From assembly GCA_016714535.1 (NCBI GenBank), contig JADKDR010000007.1, positions 62,001-126,000 on the forward strand: a stretch of DNA of 64,000 bases, read 5' to 3'. Positions 26,756 through 37,408 of the stretch are shown here, piece by piece. The stretch is from Bacteroidota bacterium (GTDB lineage Bacteria > Bacteroidota > Bacteroidia > AKYH767-A > OLB10). The translations under genes were made by a program, and so were the position numbers. Each line of letters opens with the position of its first letter. Within the stretch, counting starts at the first letter, position 1. The notes beneath the pieces were generated by a model. The model had not been told where the DNA came from. It did no database searches and saw nothing but the letters and a program-made list of their open reading frames with translations.

Positions 26756-27032
26756 ATTGGAGACATCTGATTTTTTTCTTAGTATACACATATAGTTACA
26801 ACAACGCATACCATATTGAGTCTATCAGGCTACGATAGTTTTAAACCATCGTTACTAAAACGCTGACAATGTAAAACCCTTGCCATAATTGTGTCATAAG
26901 CGCTTGCAATTGCAACCAAAGCGTCATATCAGGTTTCCGACATGAATAATTTTTGCATTTGCATCGTACCATTGTATAAGCGTTAGCCTATTAAAGCAAA
27001 AAGCATTTTTAAATAATTAAAACCAACCAGTT
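26756..27032. other. Intergenic region before the 1355-residue protein gene
   Basis: About 280 bases without a credible frame. I see no repeat or RNA gene, only scattered short palindromes such as GCAATTGC near 26911. Confidence 0.4.
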
Positions 27033-30000
27033 ATGAAATCACTAAACACCTTTCTCTTCCTGATTTTACTGCTTCAACTAAAAAGTGCTGCGCGAGAACC
27101 AAGTCACTCGCAAAAAGCACAGCAACCAAAGGTTGCTGCAAAACTTGTTTCGGGATGTGTGGATCCTGTTTCGAAAATTGATATGGATATTAATAATGTA
27201 AGAACCCGCATGCACACCGGTGGCGACTTTTGGACAGATCCTGCCAGTCCGCTTCCCTACTACGAAATTCCAATAAATAGTGGAAAGCATTCCATGTATG
27301 CAGGTTCTATTTGGATTGGTGGGCTTGATGCATCGGGTAATTTAAAAGTAGCAGCACAAACGTATCGCAATCTGGGTTTTGATTTTTATCCCGGGACCAT
27401 AGACTTAAGCAATGGCGACATAAGAGCTGAACGTTGCAATTATTATGATCGCTTTTGGAAAATTAAGAAAAGCGAAGTACTCGACTTTATTGCTGATAAA
27501 AATAATATTACCAATGACATAAAATCGTATCCCGGCAATGGAAACTCGTTATACAACGAAGACGAATTTCTTGCCCCCTTTCATGATAATGGTGCCGACA
27601 ATTTGTACGAACCATCCGAAGGAGATTACCCACTTTTTCGTCTAGATGCAAATGCAGTAGATGCAGGAGGTGGATGCAATGATTTTCTATTTGGAGACGA
27701 ATGTATATGGTGGGTGATAAATGATGTGGGCAATGTGCATACACTTTCCGAATCGGGCAAAGGAGCAGGCATCGAAATTCAATGTCAGGCATTCGCTTTC
27801 AGAACAAGTGATGAATTGAATAATATGACATTTAATAAATTCAAAATTATTAATCGTGGCAACCTTGAGCTCAACCAAACTTACTTTGGCGCATGGGCCG
27901 ATCCTGATTTGGGAAATCCCTATGACGACTATATAGGTTGTGATGTAGATCTGGGATTGGGCTTTGTTTATAATGGCGATCCGGATGATGATGGACCGGG
28001 TAGTTATGGAATAAATCCTCCTGCCCTGGCTATCGATTTTTTTCAAGGCCCTTTGGCTGATAACGCGGATGGTTTAGATAACGATCGCGATGGTCAAATA
28101 GATGAGCCGGGAGAGCAAATTATTATGTCAAAATTTATTTACTATAACAACGCTTCCGGCTTTCAAGGTGATCCTAATGATGCTAATGATTATTACAATT
28201 ATCTAAAAGGTTTTTGGAAAAATGGTCAGCAACTAACTTACGGCAAAAATGGTTTCGTACCGGGCAATCCGGTTTGTGATTTTGTATACTCAGGCAATAC
28301 CGATACTGCCTTTAATAACAATCCCGATTTTCCATGGAGCGAAAGCAGTGCCGGAAATCCCACTGGGGATCGTAGATTTTTACAAAGTGCCGGGCCATTT
28401 ACCCTGTTACCAGGCGCAGTTAACTACATTACTATTGGTGTTGTATGGGCCCAAGCATCAAACGGAGGACCTAAACAATCAATCGAATTAATAAAATTTG
28501 CCGATGTAAAAGCTCAGCAACTATTTGATAATTGTTTTAAAGTAATAGATGGGCCACGCGCTCCTGATTTGGTAATACGAGAACTTGATCGTGAATTAAT
28601 TATTTCGCTCGAAAATTATTTTACCCCAGCAACAGAACTGTATTTTGAAAAAGATATAACCATACCAGATACTATCAGCAAAACTATCAAGGTGATTGTA
28701 GATACTATCATGCAAGGCAATATAGCAACGTATATCTATAAGGATTCTACTTACACCGACACACTAACCGTTGCGGAGCGCTCGTTTAAATTTGAAGGTT
28801 ATCAGATTTACCAGTTGCTTGATGAAAATGTAACGTATGATATACAAACGTTGCAAAACCCAGATAAAGCAAGACTGATTGCACAATTTGATTTTAAAAA
28901 TAATATCAGCCAGATTATTAATCATAGCTGGAATATAAATATAAACAGTTGGGACGAAATCGAAATGGTAAATGGAAACAAGCAGGGTTGCAACACACCC
29001 TACGAATTAAAAAGGATGCATTTGCAGCAGGTGGCAGCCAATTGATTAATTATAAGAACTACTATTTTACCGTGATAGCATATGCACATAATGAATATGA
29101 AAAATTTCAATACACGCCTTATGCATCACCTAACTTTACACAAAAAGCGCCTTACCTGGCAGGTCGAACAAATGTTCGTACGTATACCGGAATTCCGCAT
29201 AAAGCAAATCCTGAAAACTATGGTCAGGTGCTTCAATCCGATTATGAAACAAGACCGCAAATGCAGCGATTGGCTGGCACAGGCAATGGAGGCTTTGCGT
29301 TAGAGTTAAACGAAAAATCAATAGCTGAAGCAATAACTGCACCCGACTATCGCAGTTACTTTCCGGTTTACCAAGTAAATGGTTCGCCTGTCAACATAAG
29401 TGTATATGATCCGGTAAAAATTAAACCGTTAATGCTAGAGCTAAAGTTTGATGGTACAATCGAAGGGCAGTCAAACTGGGAAATGCAAAACATGGCTACC
29501 AAAGAAAAACAAATTTCGCAGGTTCCTTTTGGTGTGCACAATGAACAATTAATTACCGGCTGGGGACTCTCGGCCGAAATAGAAAATAAATACATTGATA
29601 ATGGTACTTCGGGGATCAATAAATCAAACAATCCTCTAATAACATCTTATATCGTTTACGAAAACGATAACCGTTGGTTAAATTTTGTTGCTGATAACAA
29701 TTCAATTAAAGAGTTAAACTGGATAAGGTCGGGCGAAGTTCCCTATAAAACGATTGATGCAGAAAAGATTTTTGAAACCGTAGCTAATGGCACCTGGGCA
29801 CCTTTCAGATTGTGTTCTAATGTTGATACCATAGCTACATCGCCCAAATATGCAAGCAGCTCTATGGATGCCATGAACACATTGAGTAAGCTGGCCAGTG
29901 TGGATATTGTTTTTACAGACGATCGTAGCAAATGGACCCGCTGCGTGGTTGTAGAAACAAGTGGCGATAAATCAAAAACTGTTGGAAATGCATTGAAACT

Positions 30001-31099
30001 GGACATACGCAAATCGCCAAGTATTGATAAAGATGGTAAACCTGCCACAACAAACTCTGGCTCAGATAATAGCAACGATCCCAATTTTATTTCGGCAACA
30101 GGTATGGGTTGGTTTCCGGGATATGCTATAAATATTGAAACCGGAGAGCGACTCAATCTTTGCTATGGCGAAAACTCGGCCCTCGATAGCGATATGAAAT
30201 TTAATCCGGGCTCAACACTAAAAGATGCTAGCGGGAATTATACATTAGGCAACATGCAATACATTTATATTTTCAATCATGTGGCAAATGATTGGAATGA
30301 TGTTCCACGCTATGACCATGGAAGAGTGCTAAGCAGGTTATTACTTACAAACAATGTAAACAATAAACGGGCGGTTTATAAAGATTGCATCTGGGCCGGA
30401 TTGCCCATGATGAATAAGGGACACTCACTAAATGAATCGGACATTGTGGTAAGCCTGCGAATCTCAAAAAGGTATAACACCTATGATACGCGTAAAGAAA
30501 TATTTGCCGGTGAAACTCTGGAATCAGGCAAAACATATATGGTCATGGTTGACAGCATTCGTTACCAGCAGTTATACTATGCATCAGGCACAACATTTAC
30601 TGCGGTGCAAAGCAGCGGAACTTTTTCAGGCTATGGTAGTGTAGTTGCTGGCGATACGTTAAATAGTGGATTTCCATATTATAACATTTCGCTTCAAGGA
30701 CTTGAGGCCATTAAAAATGATAAAGGAGCAGCTGCCAGTGCACTTGATTTATTGAATGTAGTGCCCAATCCCTATTATGCCTATTCATCCTATGAAAAAA
30801 ATCAATTGGACAGCCGCGTTAAGATTACCAATTTGCCTAGCCGTTGTATAGTTACTATTTCAAGTATGAATGGCCTGATGATACGCAAGTTTAAGCGCGA
30901 TGTGCGTGAAGATAACTCAACCGGGGCCACCACCCTTACACAAAACTATGATACATCCATTGAATGGGATCTGAAAAACCATAAAGGCGTACCGGTAGCA
31001 AGCGGCATTTACCTTATACATGTTGAGGTACCTGAAGTTGGCTCACGCGTTCTGAAATCGATGGTTATTATGCGCCCGGTTGATATTGATACGTTTTGA
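27033..31099 (+). CDS. Large secreted Bacteroidota protein, one frameshift
   Basis: Two overlapping frames (27033-29045 and 28949-31099) make one gene if one G is added to the GGG at 28985-28987. The join then reads ...MVNGNKQGLQHTLRIKKDAF..., and the total is 1355 residues. A signal peptide (about 1-19) is followed by a conserved N-terminal region with GCVDPVSKIDMDINNVRTR and SMYAGSIWIGGLD, and an acidic loop GLDNDRDGQIDEPGEQI (about 348) that looks like a calcium-binding site. The last 110 residues begin LNVVPNPYYAYSSYE and end in a beta sandwich (EWDLKNHKGVPVASGIYLIHVEV) like a T9SS or FlgD-type C-terminal domain. This is a widespread but uncharacterised surface protein family. Confidence 0.78.
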
Positions 31100-31144
31100 T
31101 GAAATTGGCTTAGTCGGAAAATATTAGAACCATTAAAATAAGAT

Positions 31145-31173
31145 TTGCAGTTTTTCAAAAAACTGTATCTTTG
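31145..31173 (+). promoter_or_regulatory. Bacteroidota sigma-A promoter of greA
   Basis: TTG (31145-31147), 18 bases, TATCTTTG (31166-31173), a match to TTG-N18/19-TAnnTTTG. Transcription should start near 31180, just at the base of the hairpin listed next. Confidence 0.75.
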
Positions 31174-31176
31174 CCA

Positions 31177-31216
31177 AAGAGGACTTCCAATAAAAAAGGA
31201 AGTCTTCTTTTATTTT
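31177..31216 (+). promoter_or_regulatory. Terminator-like hairpin in the greA leader
   Basis: AAAGAGGACTTCC (31177-31189), a short A-rich loop, then GGAAGTCTTCTTT (31198-31210) followed by TATTTTAG. The stem is about 12 bp with one or two G-U pairs, and a U-rich stretch follows. It lies after the promoter and before the greA start at 31245, so it is in the leader rather than at the end of the preceding gene, although it could also stop readthrough from 31099. Confidence 0.65.
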
Positions 31217-31244
31217 AGCACAGTTTAAAAATAAAATTCTAGTC

Positions 31245-31718
31245 ATGTCACAAACGGTTTATGTAACGGAAGAAGGTTTAAAGAAACTAAAGGATAAGCT
31301 TCATCAGCTAAAAACGGTGGAGCGTCCAAAAGCGTCCAGAGCAATAGCGGAAGCTCGCGATAAAGGCGACCTTAGCGAAAATGCAGAGTACGATGCAGCA
31401 AAAGATGCTCAAGGGATGCTGGAACTTGAAATTTCGAAGTTGGAAGATGCCATTGCTAATGCCCGTGTATTGGATGAAAGCAAAATAGACGCCAGCAAAG
31501 TGACTATATTAAGTACAGTACGCATTTTAAATCATAATACTAGCAAAGAAATTAAATACAGCATTGTAGCTGAGCAGGAAGCTGACCTTAAGTTGGGAAA
31601 GATTTCGGTAAGTTCACCAATAGGCAAAGGGCTATTGGGCTGCAAAGTTGGTGATATTGCAAATGTGCAGGTCCCAGCGGGTGTTTTAAAGTTAGAAGTG
31701 CTCGAAATAACAAGATAA
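31245..31718 (+). CDS. greA: Transcription elongation factor GreA
   Basis: 157 residues, the normal length. The N-terminal antiparallel coiled coil (about 8-75) carries the acidic tip ARDKGDLSENAEYDAAKDAQ (about 45-64), which enters the RNA polymerase secondary channel and stimulates cleavage of backtracked RNA. The C-terminal FKBP-like domain has ISVSSPIGKGLLGCKVGDIANVQVPAG, the classic GreA signature. It forms an operon with the HIT gene, seven bases downstream, and has a clear promoter followed by a hairpin in its leader. Confidence 0.96.
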   Translation: MSQTVYVTEEGLKKLKDKLHQLKTVERPKASRAIAEARDKGDLSENAEYDAAKDAQGMLELEISKLEDAIANARVLDESKIDASKVTILSTVRILNHNTSKEIKYSIVAEQEADLKLGKISVSSPIGKGLLGCKVGDIANVQVPAGVLKLEVLEITR

Positions 31719-31725
31719 ATCAATC

Positions 31726-32130
31726 ATGACTATCTTTTCTCGAATAGTAAAGGGCGAAATCCCATGCCATAAGATTGCCGAAACAGATGATTGCTTTGCC
31801 TTTCTGGATATACAGCCACTCGCCACAGGTCATATATTAGTTATTCCAAAACTTGAAGTTGATTACATTTTTGATGTTGCCGATGATATATATGCAAAGC
31901 TTTGGCAATTTGCCAAAAGAGTAAGCATTGCCCAACAGCACGCGATAGCGTGTAAACGCATTGGCATTGCTGTAATAGGCCTCGAAGTGCCTCATGCTCA
32001 CATACACCTGATTCCGCTCAATACGGTAAATGACATCAATTTTTCATTGCCAAAAATGAATCCAACCCCTGATGAGTTAAGCAAAACGGCAGAACTTATA
32101 AGGAGTTTTTTTAATATGAATTGGAAGTAA
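31726..32130 (+). CDS. HIT-family nucleotide hydrolase/transferase
   Basis: 134 residues with the histidine triad VPHAHIHLIPL (His90, His92, His94), FLDIQPLATGHILVIPK (about 26-42) and an N-terminal SRIVKGEIPCHKI. This is the HinT/Fhit-like branch, which hydrolyses adenosine 5'-phosphoramidates or dinucleotides. Cotranscribed with greA (gap of seven bases). Substrate not predictable. Confidence 0.92.
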   Translation: MTIFSRIVKGEIPCHKIAETDDCFAFLDIQPLATGHILVIPKLEVDYIFDVADDIYAKLWQFAKRVSIAQQHAIACKRIGIAVIGLEVPHAHIHLIPLNTVNDINFSLPKMNPTPDELSKTAELIRSFFNMNWK

Positions 32131-32321
32131 AATTCACATAATAAAATTACTTTTGCGCCTCGTTTTTTGCAAGTATATCAAAAGAGATTGATGCCCCCCG
32201 ATTCGATTGAAATGAATAACAAGTTAGCCCACACACAGATAATTATGTGGTGTAGCAAATTAGGCTATCGCTTCGGAGGTGATATACAAGCAGAATGGAA
32301 GGATAAAAAAATAAGTATCTT
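32131..32321. other. Leader region of tRNA-Arg / thx
   Basis: About 190 bases. A TACTTTTG box (32148-32155) matches the -7 consensus, but the nearest TTG is 24 bases upstream. A 46-codon frame from 32191 runs into the tRNA and is not believed. Confidence 0.4.
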
Positions 32322-32395
<74 letters not shown>

Positions 32396-32425
32396 CAAAT
32401 TGAAACCAAATAAATAAAAACAAAA

Positions 32426-32542
32426 ATGGGAAAAGGAGACAAAAAATCGAAAAAAGGAAAATTGATTATTGGCAGTTTTGGAAAACGCAGACCCGCCCGC
32501 AAGCAGAATACGGTTGCGTCTAAGCCAAAAGCAAAGAAATAA
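32426..32542 (+). CDS. 30S ribosomal protein bTHX
   Basis: A 38-residue, very basic protein: MGKGDKKSKKGKLIIGSF, then GKRRPARK and a Lys/Ala-rich tail. The MGKGDKK-x-KKGK start, the G-S-[FY]-G turn and the RRPR-K stretch are the hallmarks of the Thx/bTHX ribosomal protein found in Bacteroidota and Thermus, where it sits at the top of the 30S head. It is too short for ordinary gene-length cutoffs. It follows tRNA-Arg by 30 bases and precedes the Sua5/YrdC gene by about 50, so tRNA, ribosome and tRNA-modification genes lie together. Confidence 0.88.
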   Translation: MGKGDKKSKKGKLIIGSFGKRRPARKQNTVASKPKAKK

Positions 32543-32595
32543 TTTGTAGAGGAAAAAGCTTCTGCACCTAAAAAAACAATTTCATAGAATAGCAT

Positions 32596-33165
32596 ATGTG
32601 GTCAGATGCTGATTTAAATAATGCACTAACCGCTTTGCGGCAAGGCGGCACCATTGCCTACCCAACCGATACAGTGTGGGGAATAGGTTGCGATGCTTGC
32701 AACGAGCAGGCTGTTGCTAAGGTCAATGAAATAAAAAACCGACCTGAAAACAAAGGATATGTGGTTTTAGTATCAGACATTGACATGCTGATAAAATATA
32801 TAGATGCTATTCCGGGGCCGGCTATCGATATATTAAAATACAACACAAAACCGCTAACAATTATTTACGACAAATGCTTTTATATTGCTGAAAATGCCAT
32901 CTATCCTGATGGCAGCATAGCTATTCGGATTTGTGAAGATTCATTTTGCAAAGCGCTGATAAAAAAGTTACGAAAACCCTTGCTCTCAACTTCGGCCAAT
33001 ATCAGTAACGAACCTGCGCCATCTATTTTTAAGGAAATTAGCGAAACCATTCTTTCCAGGGTAGATTATGTTGTAAAATACAAACAAAACGACAACAAAA
33101 AAGCCGCACCTTCAACCATTATGAAAATTAGTGCCAACGGTACTTTTCAAATTATCAGGAAATAA
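32596..33165 (+). CDS. L-threonylcarbamoyladenylate synthase (Sua5/YrdC/YwlC family)
   Basis: 189 residues, a compact YrdC-domain protein. The enzyme makes threonylcarbamoyl-AMP from threonine, bicarbonate and ATP, the precursor of t6A37 in ANN-decoding tRNAs (including the Met and Arg-TCT tRNAs of this window). Visible motifs are TIAYPTDTVWGIGCDA (about 18-33), KVNEIKNRPENKGYVVLVSD (about 39-58) with the basic Lys/Arg of the active site, SIAIRICEDSFCKALI and LLSTSANISNEPAP (about 130-143). The C-terminal Sua5 domain is absent, as in other short forms. Confidence 0.93.
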   Translation: MWSDADLNNALTALRQGGTIAYPTDTVWGIGCDACNEQAVAKVNEIKNRPENKGYVVLVSDIDMLIKYIDAIPGPAIDILKYNTKPLTIIYDKCFYIAENAIYPDGSIAIRICEDSFCKALIKKLRKPLLSTSANISNEPAPSIFKEISETILSRVDYVVKYKQNDNKKAAPSTIMKISANGTFQIIRK

Positions 33166-33302
33166 CTATTTCTTTTGTTTACTAATTTTTTGCCAGAATA
33201 AAATTCTGACGCCACTTTACCTGCAAACTTTACTGCCAACTGCCTGCTCACAAATGCACGCAACCATCTGTTTGTTATTGCAATTTTATATCAATTAATA
33301 AA

Positions 33303-33310
33303 TAGATTTG
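33303..33310 (+). promoter_or_regulatory. -7 box upstream of the TPR membrane protein
   Basis: TAGATTTG matches TAnnTTTG; the nearest upstream TTG (33278-33280) is 22 bases away, slightly too far. It is 28 bases before the ATG. Confidence 0.4.
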
Positions 33311-33338
33311 TGGCTCAAACAAAATTTTAGAGAAGCAT

Positions 33339-35206
33339 ATGCTCAAGAATCAGAAGCCCGGCAAGCAGCCTGCAAAAGCGACACCTATAGAAAAAAAGAA
33401 ATTAAACAAAGTTTCTAAGCCGACCCTACCTGTATGGCAAACATGGGGCATAGCTATCGCTCTTTTCATAGTTACTTTAATTACTTTTTCAAATTGCTTT
33501 GATAATGAGTTAACCAACTGGGACGATCCTGATTACATCATTGAAAACCCGCTAATCAGAAATCTTAATTCGGAAACGATTAAAGAAATTTTTACCAAAC
33601 CTTATTTTGGCAATTATCAACCACTTCACATTTTATCTTATGCCATCGAGTTTCAATATTTCGGATTAAAAAATCCCGGAGGATATCACAAAGTTAGCGT
33701 GGTTATGTTTGCAATAAGTGTTATGCTTTTATTTTATTTTATCTTGATACTAACTGATAATAATTTAATAATGGCCACTGCCACTGCAGTGCTCTACGCG
33801 CTCAATCCCATGAAAGTAGAATCTGTGGCCTGGCCGCAGAACGCAAGGATATGCTATACACCATGTTTTTTATAGCAGCACTAATTTGCTATTTGCAGTA
33901 TGTAAAGAAAAATTTTGCCTGGCACTTTTTAGCCCTTGCGTTCATCTTATTCATTATTTCATTATTCAGTAAAGTAATGGCAGTAACTTTTGTTGGTGTA
34001 GCCATTATGATAGATTATTGGTACAGCCGTAAAGTTGATCTTCGCCTAATCATCGAAAAACTTCTATTTGTTATTCCATCAATTATCATTGGAATTGTGC
34101 AGGTAAAATCGGTTGATGCTTCAGGAACAATTGCCAAATCTGGACTTCATACCTTCTATGATAAAATCGGGATTACCTGTCATAACTTATTGCAATATAT
34201 TTGGAAATTGATTGTGCCTATAAATTTATCTAACTTCTACCCTTACCCATCTTTACTACCTGGACAACTGCCCACCGATTTTTATATTGCTCCGGCCATT
34301 GTTGCGGTACTTGCAGGATTAGTTATCTGGAGTATGAAGCAAACCAAAATATTTTTCTTTTGCAGTGGAATTTTTGTTGCAACCATTGTACTTGTGTTGC
34401 AATATGTGCCGGTTGGTCCTACCATGTTTAGCGAGCGTTACAGCTTAGTCCCATCTATTGGTTTATGCTTTTTAATAGCATATGGAATCAATTTTTTGAT
34501 TACCAAAAACAATGCATTAAAAATCCCTCTTCTAGCTTTGATAGGCATTTATAGTGCAGTACTTGCTTACGCTACTGCCCAACGCTGCGAGGTTTGGCAA
34601 AACAGCCTTACACTTTGGAATAATTGCATTGAACAATTTCCAACTGTATCAACTGCATTAAACAACCGCGGCAAATATTATGGTCAAACATTAAACGACC
34701 TTGTAAGCGCAGAGCGCGACCTTAATGCATCTATTAAGTATGACCCCAATTATGAACTTGCCTATAGCAATCGTGGAATTGTATATAGCATTCAGGGAAA
34801 ATTTGATCTGGCACTCGCTGATTTTAATATGGCAGTAAAATTAAAACCAGACTATCGCGAGGCTATGCATAACCGGGCAATTGCACTTGCCCAAATGAAA
34901 CGCTTTGATGAGTCGATGAAAGACCTCGACTACCTTATAAGTAAATGGCCAAACACTTCCGAAAATTATCAAACACGTGGGATGACGTTATTACAACTCA
35001 ATAAACCGCAGGAAGGGCTAAATGATTTGAACAAAGCAATACAGATTAATCCTGAACTAGCTTCTGCATACACGGGACGTGTGCAAGCTTATTTTCAATT
35101 AGGAAGATATAATGATGCAAAACGTGAGTTGCAGTTTTGTCAGCAGATTGGTGCTCAAATCAATCCTGAATTTGCTAAACAGGTAATGAATGCACCAAAT
35201 CAATAA
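33339..35206 (+). CDS. Multi-pass membrane protein with C-terminal TPRs, one frameshift
   Basis: Two overlapping frames join if one base is added at the GG of 33832-33833: the sequence then reads ...MKVESVAWAAERKDMLYTMFF..., giving 622 residues. A cytoplasmic Lys-rich start is followed by about nine to ten hydrophobic helices (residues 32-420). It has the luminal-loop motif ELTNWDDPDYIIENP and the VESVAWAAERKD loop, which resemble GT-C/TMTC-type membrane glycosyltransferases (protein O-mannosyltransferase relatives). Residues about 440-620 hold five to six TPRs. A lipid-linked sugar donor and protein acceptor can be guessed, but neither is shown by the sequence. Confidence 0.78.
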
Positions 35207-35224
35207 TTATCCGAAAGGCTTAAA

Positions 35225-37234
35225 CTAGAATTGCCATATTTTAATTAAGGCCTGGGCAAATCGCTTTTTTGGTAAAAAGTTCCATTCTAATTCTTCGCTC
35301 ATTGGTACGGGGGTATCGAGTGCGCCAACGCGTTTAACAGGAGCATCAAGGTAATTAAAACATTCATCACTTATAGCTGATGCAATCTCGGCACCAATGC
35401 CACCGGTAATGGTATCTTCATGCATGACAATGCACTTTCCGGTTTTCTTAACGGACGAGATTACCAAATCCTTGTCCCACGGAAGCAGTGTACGTAAATC
35501 AATCAGGTCAGCTTTTATTTCAGGATTATCTTTTAATGCTTCTAACGCCCAGTGCACACCGAGGCCATATGTAACTATCGTAATATCATCACCCACACTG
35601 CGCAACACCCCTTTTCCAATTTCGATAGTAAAGTAATCATCGTATACAGGCTCCGTTACACTTCGGTATAAGGCCTTATGTTCAAAGAACATTACCGGGT
35701 TACTATCTTCTAAAGCTGCCAGAAGAAGTCCCTTGGCATCTGCCGGAAAAGCGGGATAAACTATTTTCAATCCGGGAACATGGAAAAACCAGGCCTCGGT
35801 ACTTTGCGAATGAAAAGGCCCTGCCCCTACTGCCGCTCCTGTAGGCATGCGTATTACCACATCCGCATGTTGCCCCCAACGATAATAGGTCTTTGCCAGG
35901 TTGTTTACTATCTGATTAAAACCACAGGTAACAAAATCGGCAAATTGCATTTCGACTATCGACTTGCCGCCATTAATTGAAACTCCTAAGCCTGCACCAA
36001 CAATAGCGCTTTCACAAATAGGTGTATTACGAACGCGCGCCTTTCCAAACTCGTCCATAAAGCCAAGCGTAGCTTTGAACACGCCACCATACTCTGCAAT
36101 ATCTTGCCCCATTATAACGAGGTTATCATGCTTTTTCATAGCTAGTCGCATGGCATCGGTTATGGCATCAAGAAATCTTTTTTCTGTTTGCACAACCGTA
36201 GTAGGCAAAACAGGCTGGTTTGCAAATGGGGCGTAAATTTCTGCCAGTTCTCTATCGGGAGTAGATTGCGGCAGACCTTCGGCAAAAGTTATGGCCAAAG
36301 CAGTTTCTATTTCCTGCTTAAACTCTGCCCGAATTTGTTCTATATCTTTAGCATTGATAATGCCCTCATCAACTAAATATTTTTCATAGTTGCGCACTGG
36401 ATCTTTTTTTGCCCACGCGTCAAGTAACTCTTGCGGAACATATTTTGTTCCTGAAGCCTCTTCGTGACCGCGCATTCTGAATGTAATGCATTCAAATATT
36501 ACCGGGCGCGGATTTTCGCGTATGCTTTTTGATAATTTTTTTATCGCATTATACACTTCAATGATATTATTACCATCCACTTTCATGGCATCCATACCAT
36601 AACCTATTCCTTTGTCAACAAAATTTTTGCAACGGAACTGTTCTGATGAAGGGGTTGATAAACCATATCCATTATTTTCGATAACAAAAATTACCGGAAG
36701 ATTCCACACAGCTGCAACATTAAGTGCTTCATGAAAATCGCCTTCGCTTGTTCCTCCATCACCAGAAAATACGGCAGTACATTTTTTTTCATTGCGCAGT
36801 AAATGTGCCAATGCAATTCCATCGGCCAATGCCAATTGCGGACCAAGATGTGATATCATTCCAATTATCTTATACTCTTGTGTACCAAAGTGAAACGAAC
36901 GGTCGCGCCCTTTTGTAAATCCTCCCTCTTTGCCCTGAAATTGCGAAAACAAACGATTGAGTGGAATTTGCCTGGTAGTAAATACACCCAGGTTGCGATG
37001 CATGGGAAGTATATACTCATCGTTATCTAATCCCATGGCCACACCCGCAGCAATTGCCTCTTGCCCTATGCCTGAAAACCACTTTGCTATTCGACCCTGC
37101 CGCAGCAGTATCAGCATTTTTTCTTCTATCATTCTAGGCTTTAGAATAGAACGATAAAGGCCTATCATTGATGCTGCATCCAGTCCTTTGGGGTTATAGT
37201 TGATAACTCGTTCGAATAATGCCGTTTCTTCCAT
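35225..37234 (-). CDS. 2-oxoacid dehydrogenase E1, alpha-beta fusion
   Basis: 669 residues that fuse both E1 subunits of a thiamine-diphosphate 2-oxoacid dehydrogenase. The alpha part (about 1-330) has the ThDP motif GDGGTSEGDFHEALNVAAVWNLPVIFVIENN, and SFHFGTQEYK with FRMRGHEEASGTKYV. The beta part (about 340-669) has VIMGQDIAEYGGVFKAT, RVRNTPICESAIVGAGLG and SLRDLLP-like DLRTLLPWD. Branched-chain 2-oxoacid dehydrogenase is the likeliest activity (acyl-CoA plus CO2, with E2 and E3 elsewhere). The start is placed at ATG 37234; a TTG at 37264 would put the coding region across the likely -7 promoter box. Confidence 0.88.
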   Translation of the reverse strand: MEETALFERVINYNPKGLDAASMIGLYRSILKPRMIEEKMLILLRQGRIAKWFSGIGQEAIAAGVAMGLDNDEYILPMHRNLGVFTTRQIPLNRLFSQFQGKEGGFTKGRDRSFHFGTQEYKIIGMISHLGPQLALADGIALAHLLRNEKKCTAVFSGDGGTSEGDFHEALNVAAVWNLPVIFVIENNGYGLSTPSSEQFRCKNFVDKGIGYGMDAMKVDGNNIIEVYNAIKKLSKSIRENPRPVIFECITFRMRGHEEASGTKYVPQELLDAWAKKDPVRNYEKYLVDEGIINAKDIEQIRAEFKQEIETALAITFAEGLPQSTPDRELAEIYAPFANQPVLPTTVVQTEKRFLDAITDAMRLAMKKHDNLVIMGQDIAEYGGVFKATLGFMDEFGKARVRNTPICESAIVGAGLGVSINGGKSIVEMQFADFVTCGFNQIVNNLAKTYYRWGQHADVVIRMPTGAAVGAGPFHSQSTEAWFFHVPGLKIVYPAFPADAKGLLLAALEDSNPVMFFEHKALYRSVTEPVYDDYFTIEIGKGVLRSVGDDITIVTYGLGVHWALEALKDNPEIKADLIDLRTLLPWDKDLVISSVKKTGKCIVMHEDTITGGIGAEIASAISDECFNYLDAPVKRVGALDTPVPMSEELEWNFLPKKRFAQALIKIWQF

Positions 37235-37251
37235 ACCTGTGTTTTTTTGTG

Positions 37252-37259
37252 CAAAGGTA
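37252..37259 (-). promoter_or_regulatory. -7 box of the E1 gene promoter
   Basis: CAAAGGTA on the plus strand reads TACCTTTG on the minus strand (TAnnTTTG), 18 bases upstream of ATG 37234. It supports the ATG over the upstream TTG at 37264. Confidence 0.5.
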
Positions 37260-37408
37260 GGCAATAGTTGGGAGTTGAAATATTGAGATTATGATTGTTA
37301 TGATTGTAAAATGTAGTACGATGCTATGGCACTCAAAACTTGGCTTCCAAATCAAAAATTGGATTATAACAAATTCAAAAAATAAATCTTTAACTACCTC
37401 TTAAAAAA

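Noticed and set aside
37235..37264. Upstream TTG start for the E1 fusion
   Set aside because: It would place coding sequence over the probable -7 box; ATG 37234 is the family-like start.
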